Part shown: positions 8,587-16,723 of the stretch, piece after piece
How positions within the stretch are numbered: position 1 is the first letter of the stretch
How the letters are laid out: each line of letters opens with the position of its first letter
Source of the DNA: Desulfobacter sp.
GTDB lineage: Bacteria; Desulfobacterota; Desulfobacteria; Desulfobacterales; Desulfobacteraceae
Direction: 5' to 3'
Length of the DNA: 64,000 nt
NCBI GenBank assembly: GCA_028768525.1
Contig: CP054837.1
Span: 4,584,001 to 4,648,000 of the forward strand
Position numbers and translations under genes: made by a program
Notes under the pieces: generated by a model
Told to the model about the DNA's origin: nothing
Database searches by the model: none
The model's input: the letters and a program-made list of their open reading frames with translations, nothing else

Positions 8587-9546
8587 ATGTCACATCTGTT
8601 AGAAGTAAACGACCTTGAGGTGAAATTCGCCCTGAGGTTCGGAGATATCACCGCCATCGACGGGGCCAGCTTTACCCTGGATGCGGGCGAACGTTTAGGG
8701 CTGGTCGGGGAGAGCGGGGCCGGAAAATCCGTCACCGGCTTTTCCATCATCAACCTGATTTCCAAGCCGGGATTTATTTCCAGGGGCAGCATCTTTTTTG
8801 AGGGCAATGAGATTTCAAAATATTCCGATGCCAAGATGCGCAAAATCCGCGGCAACCGGATTGCCATGATTTTTCAGGACCCCATGATGACCCTGAATCC
8901 GGTATTCACCATCGGCTACCAGATGGTGGAAACCATCCTGGCCCATAAAAATGTTTCTAAAACCGAGGCAAGGAATATTGCCCTGGAGAAGCTGAAAAAA
9001 GTCCAAATCCCCTCCCCTGAAGAGCGGCTGGACCAGTATCCCCACGAATTGTCCGGAGGGATGCGCCAGCGGATCATCATCGCCATCTCCCTGCTGGTGG
9101 ATCCGGCCATTATCATTGCCGACGAGCCCACCACAGCCCTGGACGTTACCATCCAGGCCGAAATCATGGACCTGCTTCAGGAACTGTGTGAAACGGAAAA
9201 AATGGGCCTGATCCTCATCACCCACGATTTGGGGGTGGTTTCCCAGGTGACGGAAAAAATTGCGGTCATGTACGCCGGTAAGGTCATTGAATACGGCCCT
9301 ACGGATGCGGTGGTGCATCATCCGGTTCACCCTTATACCAGCGGGTTGATCGGTTCCATCCCCGGCTCCATTCCCCCCGGGGAAGACTTGAAACAGATTC
9401 CGGGCATGATGCCCACCCTGACGGCCATTCCGCCGGGATGCGCCTTCAACCCCAGGTGCGAGCTTTGCCAGGATATCTGCACTAAAAAAGTGCCGGTCCT
9501 GGAAGATAAGGGCAACGGGATCATGGCGGCCTGCCATATGAAATAG
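8587..9546 (+). CDS. dppD: Peptide ABC transporter ATP-binding protein, DppD type
   Basis: The 319-aa ATPase carries Walker A GESGAGKS, the Q-loop (IFQDPMMTLNP), signature LSGGMRQR, Walker B IIADEPTTALD and an H-loop ITHD. The C-terminal oligopeptide-transporter extension contains the cysteines that bind a [4Fe-4S] cluster in relatives (CAFNPRCELCQDIC). I start at ATG 8587, 10 bases after dppC and preceded by GGGAGG; the frame stays open upstream into dppC, but that part has no family similarity. Confidence 0.93.
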   Translation: MSHLLEVNDLEVKFALRFGDITAIDGASFTLDAGERLGLVGESGAGKSVTGFSIINLISKPGFISRGSIFFEGNEISKYSDAKMRKIRGNRIAMIFQDPMMTLNPVFTIGYQMVETILAHKNVSKTEARNIALEKLKKVQIPSPEERLDQYPHELSGGMRQRIIIAISLLVDPAIIIADEPTTALDVTIQAEIMDLLQELCETEKMGLILITHDLGVVSQVTEKIAVMYAGKVIEYGPTDAVVHHPVHPYTSGLIGSIPGSIPPGEDLKQIPGMMPTLTAIPPGCAFNPRCELCQDICTKKVPVLEDKGNGIMAACHMK

Positions 9547-9562
9547 CGAAAAAGGATAGACA

Positions 9563-10585
9563 ATGACGACTGAACAACCTTTAGTAACCATAGACAATGT
9601 GGTGAAGCACTTTGATATTTCCGGCGGCCTCCTGGACCAGATGACCTTTAAGGGCGGAAAACTCCAGATTGAAAAGACCACGGTCAAGGCGGTGAATAAT
9701 GTCTCCCTCTTTGTGAACAAGGGGGAAACCTTAAGCGTGGTCGGGGAGAGCGGCTGCGGTAAATCCACCCTGGCCCGGGTGATCATGGGGCTTTACCCGC
9801 CCAACTCAGGTGAGGTCAGGTTTGGCGGGGAGCGTATCGATAACCTCTCCCATGATCAGTGGATGCCCTACAGGAAAAAGATGCAGATGATTTTCCAGGA
9901 CCCCTACGCCTCCCTGAACCCCAGGAAGACCGTACGCCAGACCCTGGAAGAACCCCTGCGCTTCCATAACCCTAAGATGACGCCGGCGGAGATCTCCGAC
10001 AAGGCGGCCGACGTCATGGAAAAGGTGGGTGTCGACCCGGCCTGGATCACCCGTTACCCCCATGAATTCTCAGGCGGCCAGCGCCAGCGGATTTCCATTG
10101 CAAGGGGCCTGATCCTGGATCCACAGTTCATTGTGGCAGACGAACCGGTTTCGGCTCTGGACGTTTCCATCCAGGCCCAGATCCTCAACCTGCTCATGGA
10201 ACTGAGAAAAGACCTGGATCTGACCTATCTCTTCATCACCCATGACCTTTCGGTGGTCCACCATATCTCCACCCGGGTGGCCGTGCTCTACCTGGGCACC
10301 CTCTGCGAACTGGCCTCGGCCCATGACCTGTTTTACGAGCCCCGCCACCCCTACACCCGGGCCCTGCTTTCGGCCATCCCCAAGGTGGGGGAGAAAGCGG
10401 CCAAGCACATCAAGCTAAAGGGCGAGGTCCCCACTCCGGTGCATCTTCCCACAGGTTGCGTCTTTCATGGCCGCTGCGTCTATGCCAACGACCGCTGCAG
10501 GCAGGAAGTCCCCGAACTGATCCAGCTGGACAACGGTGGATTCGTGGCCTGCCACGGGGTTGAAGAGGGACGGCCGATGGATTAA
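9563..10585 (+). CDS. dppF: Peptide ABC transporter ATP-binding protein, DppF type
   Basis: The 340-aa second ATPase shows Walker A GESGCGKS, Q-loop MIFQDPYASLNP, signature FSGGQRQR, Walker B IVADEPVSALD, and the C-terminal oligopeptide extension with CVFHGRC...C and a final CHG. It pairs with the preceding ATPase to power the importer. An insert between the first beta strands (residues about 18-40) is longer than in DppD, which is typical of DppF. It is the last gene of the operon and is followed by a strong terminator. Confidence 0.93.
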   Translation: MTTEQPLVTIDNVVKHFDISGGLLDQMTFKGGKLQIEKTTVKAVNNVSLFVNKGETLSVVGESGCGKSTLARVIMGLYPPNSGEVRFGGERIDNLSHDQWMPYRKKMQMIFQDPYASLNPRKTVRQTLEEPLRFHNPKMTPAEISDKAADVMEKVGVDPAWITRYPHEFSGGQRQRISIARGLILDPQFIVADEPVSALDVSIQAQILNLLMELRKDLDLTYLFITHDLSVVHHISTRVAVLYLGTLCELASAHDLFYEPRHPYTRALLSAIPKVGEKAAKHIKLKGEVPTPVHLPTGCVFHGRCVYANDRCRQEVPELIQLDNGGFVACHGVEEGRPMD

Positions 10586-10623
10586 CTTTTATAAGAATTA
10601 ATCGCTGATACAGCATTAAAAAG

Positions 10624-10680
10624 CGCCTCCATCGTACTGCTTTCCCCTTAGCGGAATGTACGGTGGAGGCGTTTTTATTT
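10624..10680 (+). terminator. Rho-independent terminator of the peptide ABC operon
   Basis: A perfect 14-bp stem, CGCCTCCATCGTAC (10624-10637) with GTACGGTGGAGGCG (10658-10671), closes a 20-nt loop and is followed by TTTTTATTTTTA. Flanking A-runs on the left arm make it potentially bidirectional. Confidence 0.92.
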
Positions 10681-10716
10681 TTATGTCAATCCGAACTTAT
10701 TTCCAGGAGAGCACCC

Positions 10717-11193
10717 ATGACCCAAACCCTGAGGGAGCAAGCCGCCCACGGCCTGAAAACAGGCGACACCTTTGTGATCAAGAGAACCTTCAGCCGGGAA
10801 GAAACCAATGATTTCGGAGATCTGACCCGGGACTATAACCCGGTTCATTACGATGGGCAGTGGACCCGGTCCAAGGGTTTTGACGGCCTGATCTGCCACG
10901 GGCTGCTGGTCGGGGGGATGATCTGTGAATTCGGCGGGCAGGTGGGATGGCTGGCCTCGGGCATGGAATTTAAATTCATCCGGCCGGTGTACTTTGATGA
11001 GACCATTGAGTGCCGGATTACCCTGAACCGCTTGGAGGATAACGGCAGGGCAGAAGCCCAAGGTTTGTTTTTCAATGGGGAGGGGGTGCAGGTGGCCCAG
11101 GTTCTCCTAAGGGGCATACTGCCCACGGGAAGTGAAAAGGTGCTGTTGGATCAAATGATTTCGGAAGGGGATCCGACAAATAAACTGGCATAA
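10717..11193 (+). CDS. MaoC-like (R)-specific enoyl-CoA hydratase / dehydratase
   Basis: The 158-aa single hot-dog protein has the hydratase-2 active-site motif in FGDLTRDYNPVHYD (catalytic Asp and His) followed by GFDGLICHGLLVGGM. It would hydrate a trans-2-enoyl-CoA to the (R)-3-hydroxyacyl-CoA. The ATG at 10717 follows CCAGGAGA, a good ribosome-binding site; the upstream in-frame ATG at 10663 would place the start inside the terminator of the previous operon and is rejected. It stands alone between the importer terminator and the MocR promoter. Confidence 0.85.
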   Translation: MTQTLREQAAHGLKTGDTFVIKRTFSREETNDFGDLTRDYNPVHYDGQWTRSKGFDGLICHGLLVGGMICEFGGQVGWLASGMEFKFIRPVYFDETIECRITLNRLEDNGRAEAQGLFFNGEGVQVAQVLLRGILPTGSEKVLLDQMISEGDPTNKLA

Positions 11194-11249
11194 TGGGGTG
11201 GGGGGCCGCCGATTTTTTTAGCGTCCGCCATTATTCTGCAATTATCTGC

Positions 11250-11299
11250 TTGACAACCTCCACATTAATACCATATTAATTCGGTATCAATGTGGAGGT
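11250..11299 (+). promoter_or_regulatory. MocR gene promoter with 17-bp inverted repeat
   Basis: TTGACA (11250-11255) and a TATTAA-like -10 near 11274 make a promoter. ACCTCCACATTAATACC (11256-11272) fills the spacer, and its near-perfect inverse GGTATCAATGTGGAGGT (11283-11299, one mismatch) lies just after it and includes the Shine-Dalgarno. The arrangement suggests autoregulation by the MocR protein encoded immediately downstream. Confidence 0.65.
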
Positions 11300-11302
11300 G
11301 TT

Positions 11303-12817
11303 ATGGTTTCTATTCAGATCGACAAAAAATCGGACCGGCCTTTATACCTGCAGATTTCCGAGCGGATTGCAAAGGCCATATCGGATAATGAACTGTCCCC
11401 GGGGGATAAGCTGCCGACGGTGGCAGCATTTTCAAAAGAGATCGGCGTCACCCAGGCCACCGTGCGAAGGGCCTTGGAAGACCTGAAAGAGAAGGGGCTC
11501 ACCGAAAGCTACGTGGGTCGGGGCACCTTTGTCTCCGCTCCTCCGGAGCCCAAGGCGGATGCTGGTTCAGGCCGGGGCGCAGCCAGTGGCTATGCCCGGT
11601 CCGGCCGGGCCGCCTGGCAGTTGAGGCGACGGGTGTCAAAGGGATTGTGTGATCTCATGTGTGCCGCCTCCCGGCCGGGTACCATTGATTTTGCCAAAGG
11701 GGTCCCCGATCCCGGGCTCATGGATAAGGGCTTGTTTGCTGAAATGGTCGGCCTGGCCATGAAAACGGATGAAGCGGCCTATCTGCCCTATGGGAAGCTT
11801 GAAGGGGATCCGGAACTCAGGGAATTGATTGCCCGGAGGTATAAAGACAGCGGCGTCATGGTTTCGCCGGAGCAGGTCTTGATTACCCAGGGCTCCCAGC
11901 AGGGGGCGAGTATCGCCGCCCTGGATGCCGCAGAGCACAGCCGCCATGTGATTATTGAAGCCCCCGGTTTCCAGGGGGTGGTGGATGCCTTTGCCGGGCT
12001 GGGAAATTCGGTGTCAACAATCACCAACCTGCCCGGCGTCGATGTGGCGGGCCAACTGGCCGGGGCCCCGTCGGGCAGGGGTGCCATATTGAGTATCTGC
12101 CCGGAATTCCAGAATCCCACCGGCGAGGTCATGCCGGATGCCCTGCGCCGGCAGATATCAGACTGGGCAATGGAAGGTGACCACCTGGTGCTGAGTGACG
12201 AAATTTTCCAGGATCTGCGTCTGGACGGGGAAGGGCCCGCTTCCATGATGGAGATCCTGGGGCCTGAGCGGACCATTTCAATATCCTCCCTGTCCAAATC
12301 CCTGATGCCGGGGCTCAGGGTGGGGTGGATGATCGGGTCGGCCCAGCGGATCGCCGAATTCACAAGGATTAAGCGGCTCATGGCCCAGACCGGGCCGCCC
12401 CTGATGCAGGGCGTGGCCGCGGCCTTCCTTAGATCCGGGGCCTTTGATGCCCATCTGGAAAAGACAAAGGAAATTTACGCCCGGAGAAGGGCGGTCATGC
12501 TGGGTGCCCTTGATGACCTCATGCCCAAGGGGGTCACATGGGGAAATCCCGGGGGCGGTTTCTATGTATGGGTGACCCTTCCCAACGGATATTCCAGTGT
12601 TGCCCTGCTGATCTCCCTGCTTGACAAAGGGGTGAATATGGTGCCGGGACCGGTGTTTGATATGGACCAGCGCTTTGTGAACGCTTTCCGGCTGGGATGG
12701 GCCTGGACCGGTGAGGAGGAAATACTTAAGGGGCTTGAACTGATGGCCGATGCCGTCAAGGATCTGTTGGCCGGCGGCCCGGGTGATGCCGGGCTCAGCG
12801 GGCTGGGGCAGTTTTAA
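11303..12817 (+). CDS. MocR-family transcriptional regulator (GntR wHTH fused to aminotransferase domain)
   Basis: Of 504 aa, residues 1-75 form a GntR winged helix (PLYLQISERIAKAI ... GDKLPTVAAFSKEIGVTQATVRRALEDLKEKGL). After a Gly/Ala/Arg-rich linker (about 76-110) comes a fold-type I aminotransferase domain with PEFQNPTGEVM and SSLSKSLMPGLRVGW, whose Lys is the likely PLP-binding residue. MocR proteins sense PLP or amino compounds and usually control adjacent genes. GGAGG lies 4 bases before the ATG, within the palindrome. The target is unknown; the small gene behind it probably shares the transcript. Confidence 0.9.
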   Translation: MVSIQIDKKSDRPLYLQISERIAKAISDNELSPGDKLPTVAAFSKEIGVTQATVRRALEDLKEKGLTESYVGRGTFVSAPPEPKADAGSGRGAASGYARSGRAAWQLRRRVSKGLCDLMCAASRPGTIDFAKGVPDPGLMDKGLFAEMVGLAMKTDEAAYLPYGKLEGDPELRELIARRYKDSGVMVSPEQVLITQGSQQGASIAALDAAEHSRHVIIEAPGFQGVVDAFAGLGNSVSTITNLPGVDVAGQLAGAPSGRGAILSICPEFQNPTGEVMPDALRRQISDWAMEGDHLVLSDEIFQDLRLDGEGPASMMEILGPERTISISSLSKSLMPGLRVGWMIGSAQRIAEFTRIKRLMAQTGPPLMQGVAAAFLRSGAFDAHLEKTKEIYARRRAVMLGALDDLMPKGVTWGNPGGGFYVWVTLPNGYSSVALLISLLDKGVNMVPGPVFDMDQRFVNAFRLGWAWTGEEEILKGLELMADAVKDLLAGGPGDAGLSGLGQF

Positions 12818-12829
12818 AAGGAGGACGCC

Positions 12830-13036
12830 ATGGGAAATGACTGGTATTACTATTCATTGATGGCAAAGCAGAAGGATATGGATTTCAGGAGGGAGGCGGA
12901 ATTAATACGGCTGCGCCGGGCCGCCCGGCCCCGGAATCCAGGACTGGCCGCCGGCATTCGGACCCGGCTGGGAAACCTGCTGATCAAGGCCGGCGAAGCT
13001 GTCAAACCCGAATGTGCGGCCCGTTCCTGCTCTTAA
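12830..13036 (+). CDS. Small basic protein of unknown function, MocR operon
   Basis: This 68-aa frame begins 12 bases after the MocR stop with an ideal ribosome-binding site (AAAAGGAGG) at correct spacing, which is the main reason to believe it is translated. It starts with an aromatic cluster (DWYYYS), continues with an Arg-rich helix (LIRLRRAARPRN), and ends in a region with two Cys. I recognise no family. It converges on the histidine kinase gene, with 10 bases between their ends and no visible terminator. Confidence 0.55.
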   Translation: MGNDWYYYSLMAKQKDMDFRREAELIRLRRAARPRNPGLAAGIRTRLGNLLIKAGEAVKPECAARSCS

Positions 13037-13046
13037 TGGCCGGTTT

Positions 13047-14948
13047 TCAGCCGTCCAGCACCTGCCGAACGGTTTCGGCGATGGTTTGCTGGGTCAATGG
13101 CTTGAGCAAAAATCCCTTGATATTGGCTGAGGACATTTTTTCACGGGCGATGTTTTCACTGTAGCCGGTGCAGAGGATCACAGGAATATCTGTGCCGGCA
13201 TTCACTTTTTGGGCAAACTGGATGCCGTTCATTTTGGGCATGGCGAAATCGGTGATGATCAGGTCTGGACGTGCTGGATTCTCTTTGAGGTGGGAAAGCG
13301 CCGCCTCGGGGGTAAAAAATGCGGTGACACTGTAGCCCAGTGCGGTGAGGGTCTTTTCAAGAATCCGGGAAAGGGCGATTTCGTCATCCAGCACCAGGAT
13401 GGATTCGGTGCCCCTTGGGATGGCATCTGGTGACAGGGCCTGAAGCTCTTCGGCCCCGTTTCCGGTACAGGGGAGACGGATGATAAAGGTGGTGCCTTTG
13501 CCCGGTTCGCTGGATACCCGGATGCTGCCCCGGTATTGTTCTATGATGCCGTGGACTACGGACAGCCCCATGCCAGTCCCCTGGCCCGTCTTTTTTGTGG
13601 TGAAGAATGGATCGAAAATTTTTTCCATGATTTCCGGCGTCATGCCGCAGCCGGTGTCGCTGATGGTGAGCTGGATATAATTTCCCGGTGCCAGCCCATC
13701 CCTGTTGATGTCCAGCAGCGCATACATGTTTACCTCTTCCAGGGCGATATCCAGGATACCGGTGTGATCCGGCATGGCATGGAGGGCGTTGGTGCAGATA
13801 TTAATGATGATGCGGTGGATCTGGGTGGGGTCGGCCATGACCAGGCTGTCGGTTTCCAGGCGTGTTTTTATTTCAATGCCCGCGGGAAGGGAGGCCCGGA
13901 GCAGTTTCAGGGCTTCTTTCACCACAGGTTTCAGGTTTAACGGGACCAGTTCATGTTCGCCCTGGCGGCTGAAGGCAAGGATCTGTCCGATGAGATCCTT
14001 GGCCCGGAGCGCCGCTTTAACCACCTGGGAGTGGTTGTCCCGCCGTTTTTCTTCCTCCGGTTCATCCATGGCCAGTTCCGTATACCCGATGACTGCGGAC
14101 AGGATGTTGTTGAAATCATGGGCAATGCCGCCGGCCAACGTACCGATGGCCTCCATCTTCTGTTTCCGGTTCAGTTCTTTTTCCAGTTTCAGCTGCCGGG
14201 CCTGGCTCTCCTCCCGTTCATCCATTTCCACCTTAATGCAGTGGTAGGCCCGGGATAGCTCTTTGGTCCGCTCCCTGACCAGTCTGTCCAGGTCTTCGTT
14301 GATCCGCCCCACCTTTTCCTTTTCCAGGGTCAGCATATGGGCGGCCAGGTATCGGTATCTGGCATTCATTTCCATGGTATATCCGGCCAGCATACAGAGA
14401 CATACCGCAGATATGAAAAAGAAATTATTGTTGATGAGAATAATGGCAGGGGTATCCGACAGCCAGAGGGCGGCGATTTCATATAAAATGACAATGGACC
14501 ATGAGCAGGCGCTGGCCCATAAGAACCGCAGGCTCAGAAATGTATGAACGGTAATGAAAACCAGGATGAGGCCGGCGTAATAGGAATAGGTGGCCGGCGG
14601 GTCCGCCAGAATGATCATGTATTCAATGCCCAGGCCGCCGATGAGGCACATGGAGAACAGGAGCGGGGCGCTTCTCTCTTTGAATCCAGGCCGAAATGAG
14701 AGGAACAATACCACAAGGGCAAAGGGGATGACCGCCAGATACCGGATGGACCAGAAAACCAGTTTTTTGTCGGGCACCATTACATGGTCCAGGATGCCGA
14801 ATACCGCATAGAAGAAAACCGCCGCCAGGATGGCCAGGCGTATCCGCCCCAGGGATTCCTTAAAATGAAAATCCAGAAATCCCGGTTCAAGGTCTGCCCA
14901 TTGGCGGGCAAAGGCCAATGTGAACGGATTAAAAGGCATATACAACAA
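13047..14948 (-). CDS. Membrane hybrid sensor histidine kinase with C-terminal receiver domain
   Basis: Of 633 aa, residues 35-195 hold about six hydrophobic helices and form a membrane sensor. A coiled coil (200-265) leads to the HisKA box AGGIAHDFNNILSAV (phospho-His277). The ATPase domain follows with N box NICTNALHAMPD, G1 DTGCGM, F box FDPFFTTK and G2 GTGMGLSVV. The receiver domain has phospho-acceptor Asp567 in LIITDFAMP and the conserved Lys in FLLKPL. The kinase is of the HDFNN (HPK4-like) class. No partner regulator with an output domain is adjacent, so the receiver probably relays to a distant protein. Confidence 0.92.
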   Translation of the reverse strand: MLYMPFNPFTLAFARQWADLEPGFLDFHFKESLGRIRLAILAAVFFYAVFGILDHVMVPDKKLVFWSIRYLAVIPFALVVLFLSFRPGFKERSAPLLFSMCLIGGLGIEYMIILADPPATYSYYAGLILVFITVHTFLSLRFLWASACSWSIVILYEIAALWLSDTPAIILINNNFFFISAVCLCMLAGYTMEMNARYRYLAAHMLTLEKEKVGRINEDLDRLVRERTKELSRAYHCIKVEMDEREESQARQLKLEKELNRKQKMEAIGTLAGGIAHDFNNILSAVIGYTELAMDEPEEEKRRDNHSQVVKAALRAKDLIGQILAFSRQGEHELVPLNLKPVVKEALKLLRASLPAGIEIKTRLETDSLVMADPTQIHRIIINICTNALHAMPDHTGILDIALEEVNMYALLDINRDGLAPGNYIQLTISDTGCGMTPEIMEKIFDPFFTTKKTGQGTGMGLSVVHGIIEQYRGSIRVSSEPGKGTTFIIRLPCTGNGAEELQALSPDAIPRGTESILVLDDEIALSRILEKTLTALGYSVTAFFTPEAALSHLKENPARPDLIITDFAMPKMNGIQFAQKVNAGTDIPVILCTGYSENIAREKMSSANIKGFLLKPLTQQTIAETVRQVLDG

Positions 14949-15005
14949 TAGAAAGAACCAAAAGAATTATCAAGTGAATTTTGGATTGGGAATTTGGGTG
15001 TCAAC

Positions 15006-15034
15006 TTGACAACTTAGTTGTCAATACCTATATT
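15006..15034 (+). promoter_or_regulatory. Promoter with MarR-type operator for methyltransferase-marR operon
   Basis: TTGACAACT-T-AGTTGTCAA (15006-15024) is a perfect 9-bp inverted repeat. Its left arm is the -35 hexamer TTGACA; a 17-nt spacer leads to TATATT (15029-15034). A repressor bound here would occlude RNA polymerase. The MarR protein encoded second in this operon is the obvious candidate. Confidence 0.7.
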
Positions 15035-15071
15035 TTGACCATGAGCCAATTTTAATCCCTGGAGGAACGAT

Positions 15072-15566
15072 ATGAATACAGATATATCCCGGCTTGAAAC
15101 ATCCCAGGATAATCCCGGTGTCACCTTTATGCCGCCTTCGGTATTTTTCATCTGCCTTATGGCCGGCGGGCTTTTACACGTCATCCTTCCCCTGGAGCTG
15201 CCGCTGCTCTCCGGGCTATGGCCGCGTATCGCAGGGGTTGTGTTTGGGGCGGCCGGCTTTGGGTTCATGTTACTGGCCCATGAAAAATTCAAGTCCGTGG
15301 ATACCCATGTCCCGACAGATCAGCCCGCCGCCTGCTGCGTGAGTACAGGCGCCTACCGGTTCAGCCGCAACCCCATGTACGTGGGCGGCTCAGCCTTTTT
15401 TCTGGGGCTGGGTGCTGCGGCCGGCAGTGTATGGATGCTTGCCGCCTGGCTGCCCCTGGGCATTTACCTGGCCGCCTATGTGGTCCCCAGGGAAGAGGCC
15501 TATATGGAAAGGCGGTTCGGGGAGGAGTACCTGGCCTATTGCCGAACGGTCAGGCGGTGGCTGTGA
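15072..15566 (+). CDS. Isoprenylcysteine/phospholipid-type methyltransferase family membrane protein
   Basis: The 164-aa integral membrane protein has four hydrophobic helices. Its C-terminal half matches the ICMT/PEMT fold: the SAM-site segment GAYRFSRNPMYVGG, then REEAYMERRFGEEYLAYCRTVRRWL. Bacterial members methylate small or lipid substrates of mostly unknown identity. The gene ends in a GTGA overlap with the marR gene. GGAGG precedes the ATG. Confidence 0.82.
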   Translation: MNTDISRLETSQDNPGVTFMPPSVFFICLMAGGLLHVILPLELPLLSGLWPRIAGVVFGAAGFGFMLLAHEKFKSVDTHVPTDQPAACCVSTGAYRFSRNPMYVGGSAFFLGLGAAAGSVWMLAAWLPLGIYLAAYVVPREEAYMERRFGEEYLAYCRTVRRWL

Positions 15567-16048
15567 AAACCGGGGAAAGGGCGGTCCGGGGGCGGTTGAT
15601 CCACAGGCTGTTCCTGGAGGTCTACAGCCTCCATGGCTGTCTTGCCGCCATTACGGACAGGGTCCATGAACAGGCCGGCATGGGGACCCCCCAGCGCCGG
15701 CTCATGAAGGTGCTGGAAAAGGAGAATGGCGTCACCGTACCCAGGGTCGCCCTGTCATTGGGAATTTCCCGCCAGTCCGTCCAGAAGACCGCCAATAGTC
15801 TCATGGCGGCGGGATATATCCGGAATACGGAAAATCCCATGCACAAGCGGTCCAAACTCCTGGTGCTGACGGAGGCCGGCAGGCAGGCCCTTGACAGGGC
15901 CCGGGAAAAAGAGGCCATAATCATTGAGCAGGTGCTGCCAGACCTTGATCCCGGCCAGGCCGATGTGGCCGCCGAACTGCTGGAAAAGATCAGAAAAAAG
16001 ATTGAAGCCGTCCAACCGAAAGACAACCAAGACGGGTTAAACGGATAA
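15563..16048 (+). CDS. MarR-family transcriptional regulator
   Basis: A 161-aa winged-helix protein: the recognition region reads VTVPRVALSLGISRQSVQKTANSLMAAGYIRN, followed by the wing (NPMHKRSKLLVLTEAGRQAL). I take the GTG at 15563, overlapping the stop of the methyltransferase gene (GTGA), because the protein then has the normal MarR length; longer starts would run back through the methyltransferase. It likely represses its own operon through the 15006-15024 palindrome. Confidence 0.85.
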   Translation: MKTGERAVRGRLIHRLFLEVYSLHGCLAAITDRVHEQAGMGTPQRRLMKVLEKENGVTVPRVALSLGISRQSVQKTANSLMAAGYIRNTENPMHKRSKLLVLTEAGRQALDRAREKEAIIIEQVLPDLDPGQADVAAELLEKIRKKIEAVQPKDNQDGLNG

Positions 16049-16065
16049 CCACGCTATAAGTATTG

Positions 16066-16488
16066 TTATTCTGTAAAGCCTTTTGCTGTCATCCGGTCAC
16101 GATTGAGAAAGTATGCCATGCCGGTTTTCATCCTCTTAAAATTGAGGTTTTCGTAAAACCCCTCTTTCCCCGGAGATGCATAGAGAATAACATTACACTC
16201 GGGAAGTGCGGATAGCAGTTCTTGTACAATGAGTTTACCAAGCCCGCGGCCTTGGTAATCTTTAATCACTGCACAGTCATAAATGGCGGCCTGGTATGCG
16301 CCGTCCGATATCGCCCTGCCAAAACCAACCATTACCTTTCGGTCAAATAAAAAGACAGTGCGGTAACTTGCTTGAAAGGCCTTTTTATGCTTTTGGGGTT
16401 CATAGTGTGCCATGCCGACTGATTTCAATGTATCAGCAATCTTATTCCAGTCGATATTTTTTGTATCGTATTTTATTTTAATTTCCAT
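16066..16488 (-). CDS. GNAT-family N-acetyltransferase
   Basis: The 140-aa protein has the GNAT acetyl-CoA loop VIKDYQGRGLGKLIVQELL (Q/RxxGxG/A motif) and a C-terminal FYENLNFKRMKTGMAYFL strand-helix pattern. It transfers an acetyl group to an unknown amine. The DNA is clearly more A+T-rich than both neighbours and codon choice differs, which hints at acquisition. It converges on the marR gene with 17 bases between the ends. Confidence 0.85.
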   Translation of the reverse strand: MEIKIKYDTKNIDWNKIADTLKSVGMAHYEPQKHKKAFQASYRTVFLFDRKVMVGFGRAISDGAYQAAIYDCAVIKDYQGRGLGKLIVQELLSALPECNVILYASPGKEGFYENLNFKRMKTGMAYFLNRDRMTAKGFTE

Positions 16489-16723
16489 GGTACTTTTTAA
16501 TGCATCATAATTATGGGTGTGCCGTTGTTGAATAACATGCGGATTTGAATAATATCCAGAGCAGCAAAAGGCAAGGCATTTAAATTGAAATATATGGAGA
16601 CATTGTGATTGAGCACTGTTCGGGGGGCGGGTTCCGCCCGGTGGTTGAACATTTGTTGCGATGGATTGATTTTTGGCTGGCGGGCGGTTATAAGCATTAA
16701 AACAATCATATCAGGAGAGTATC

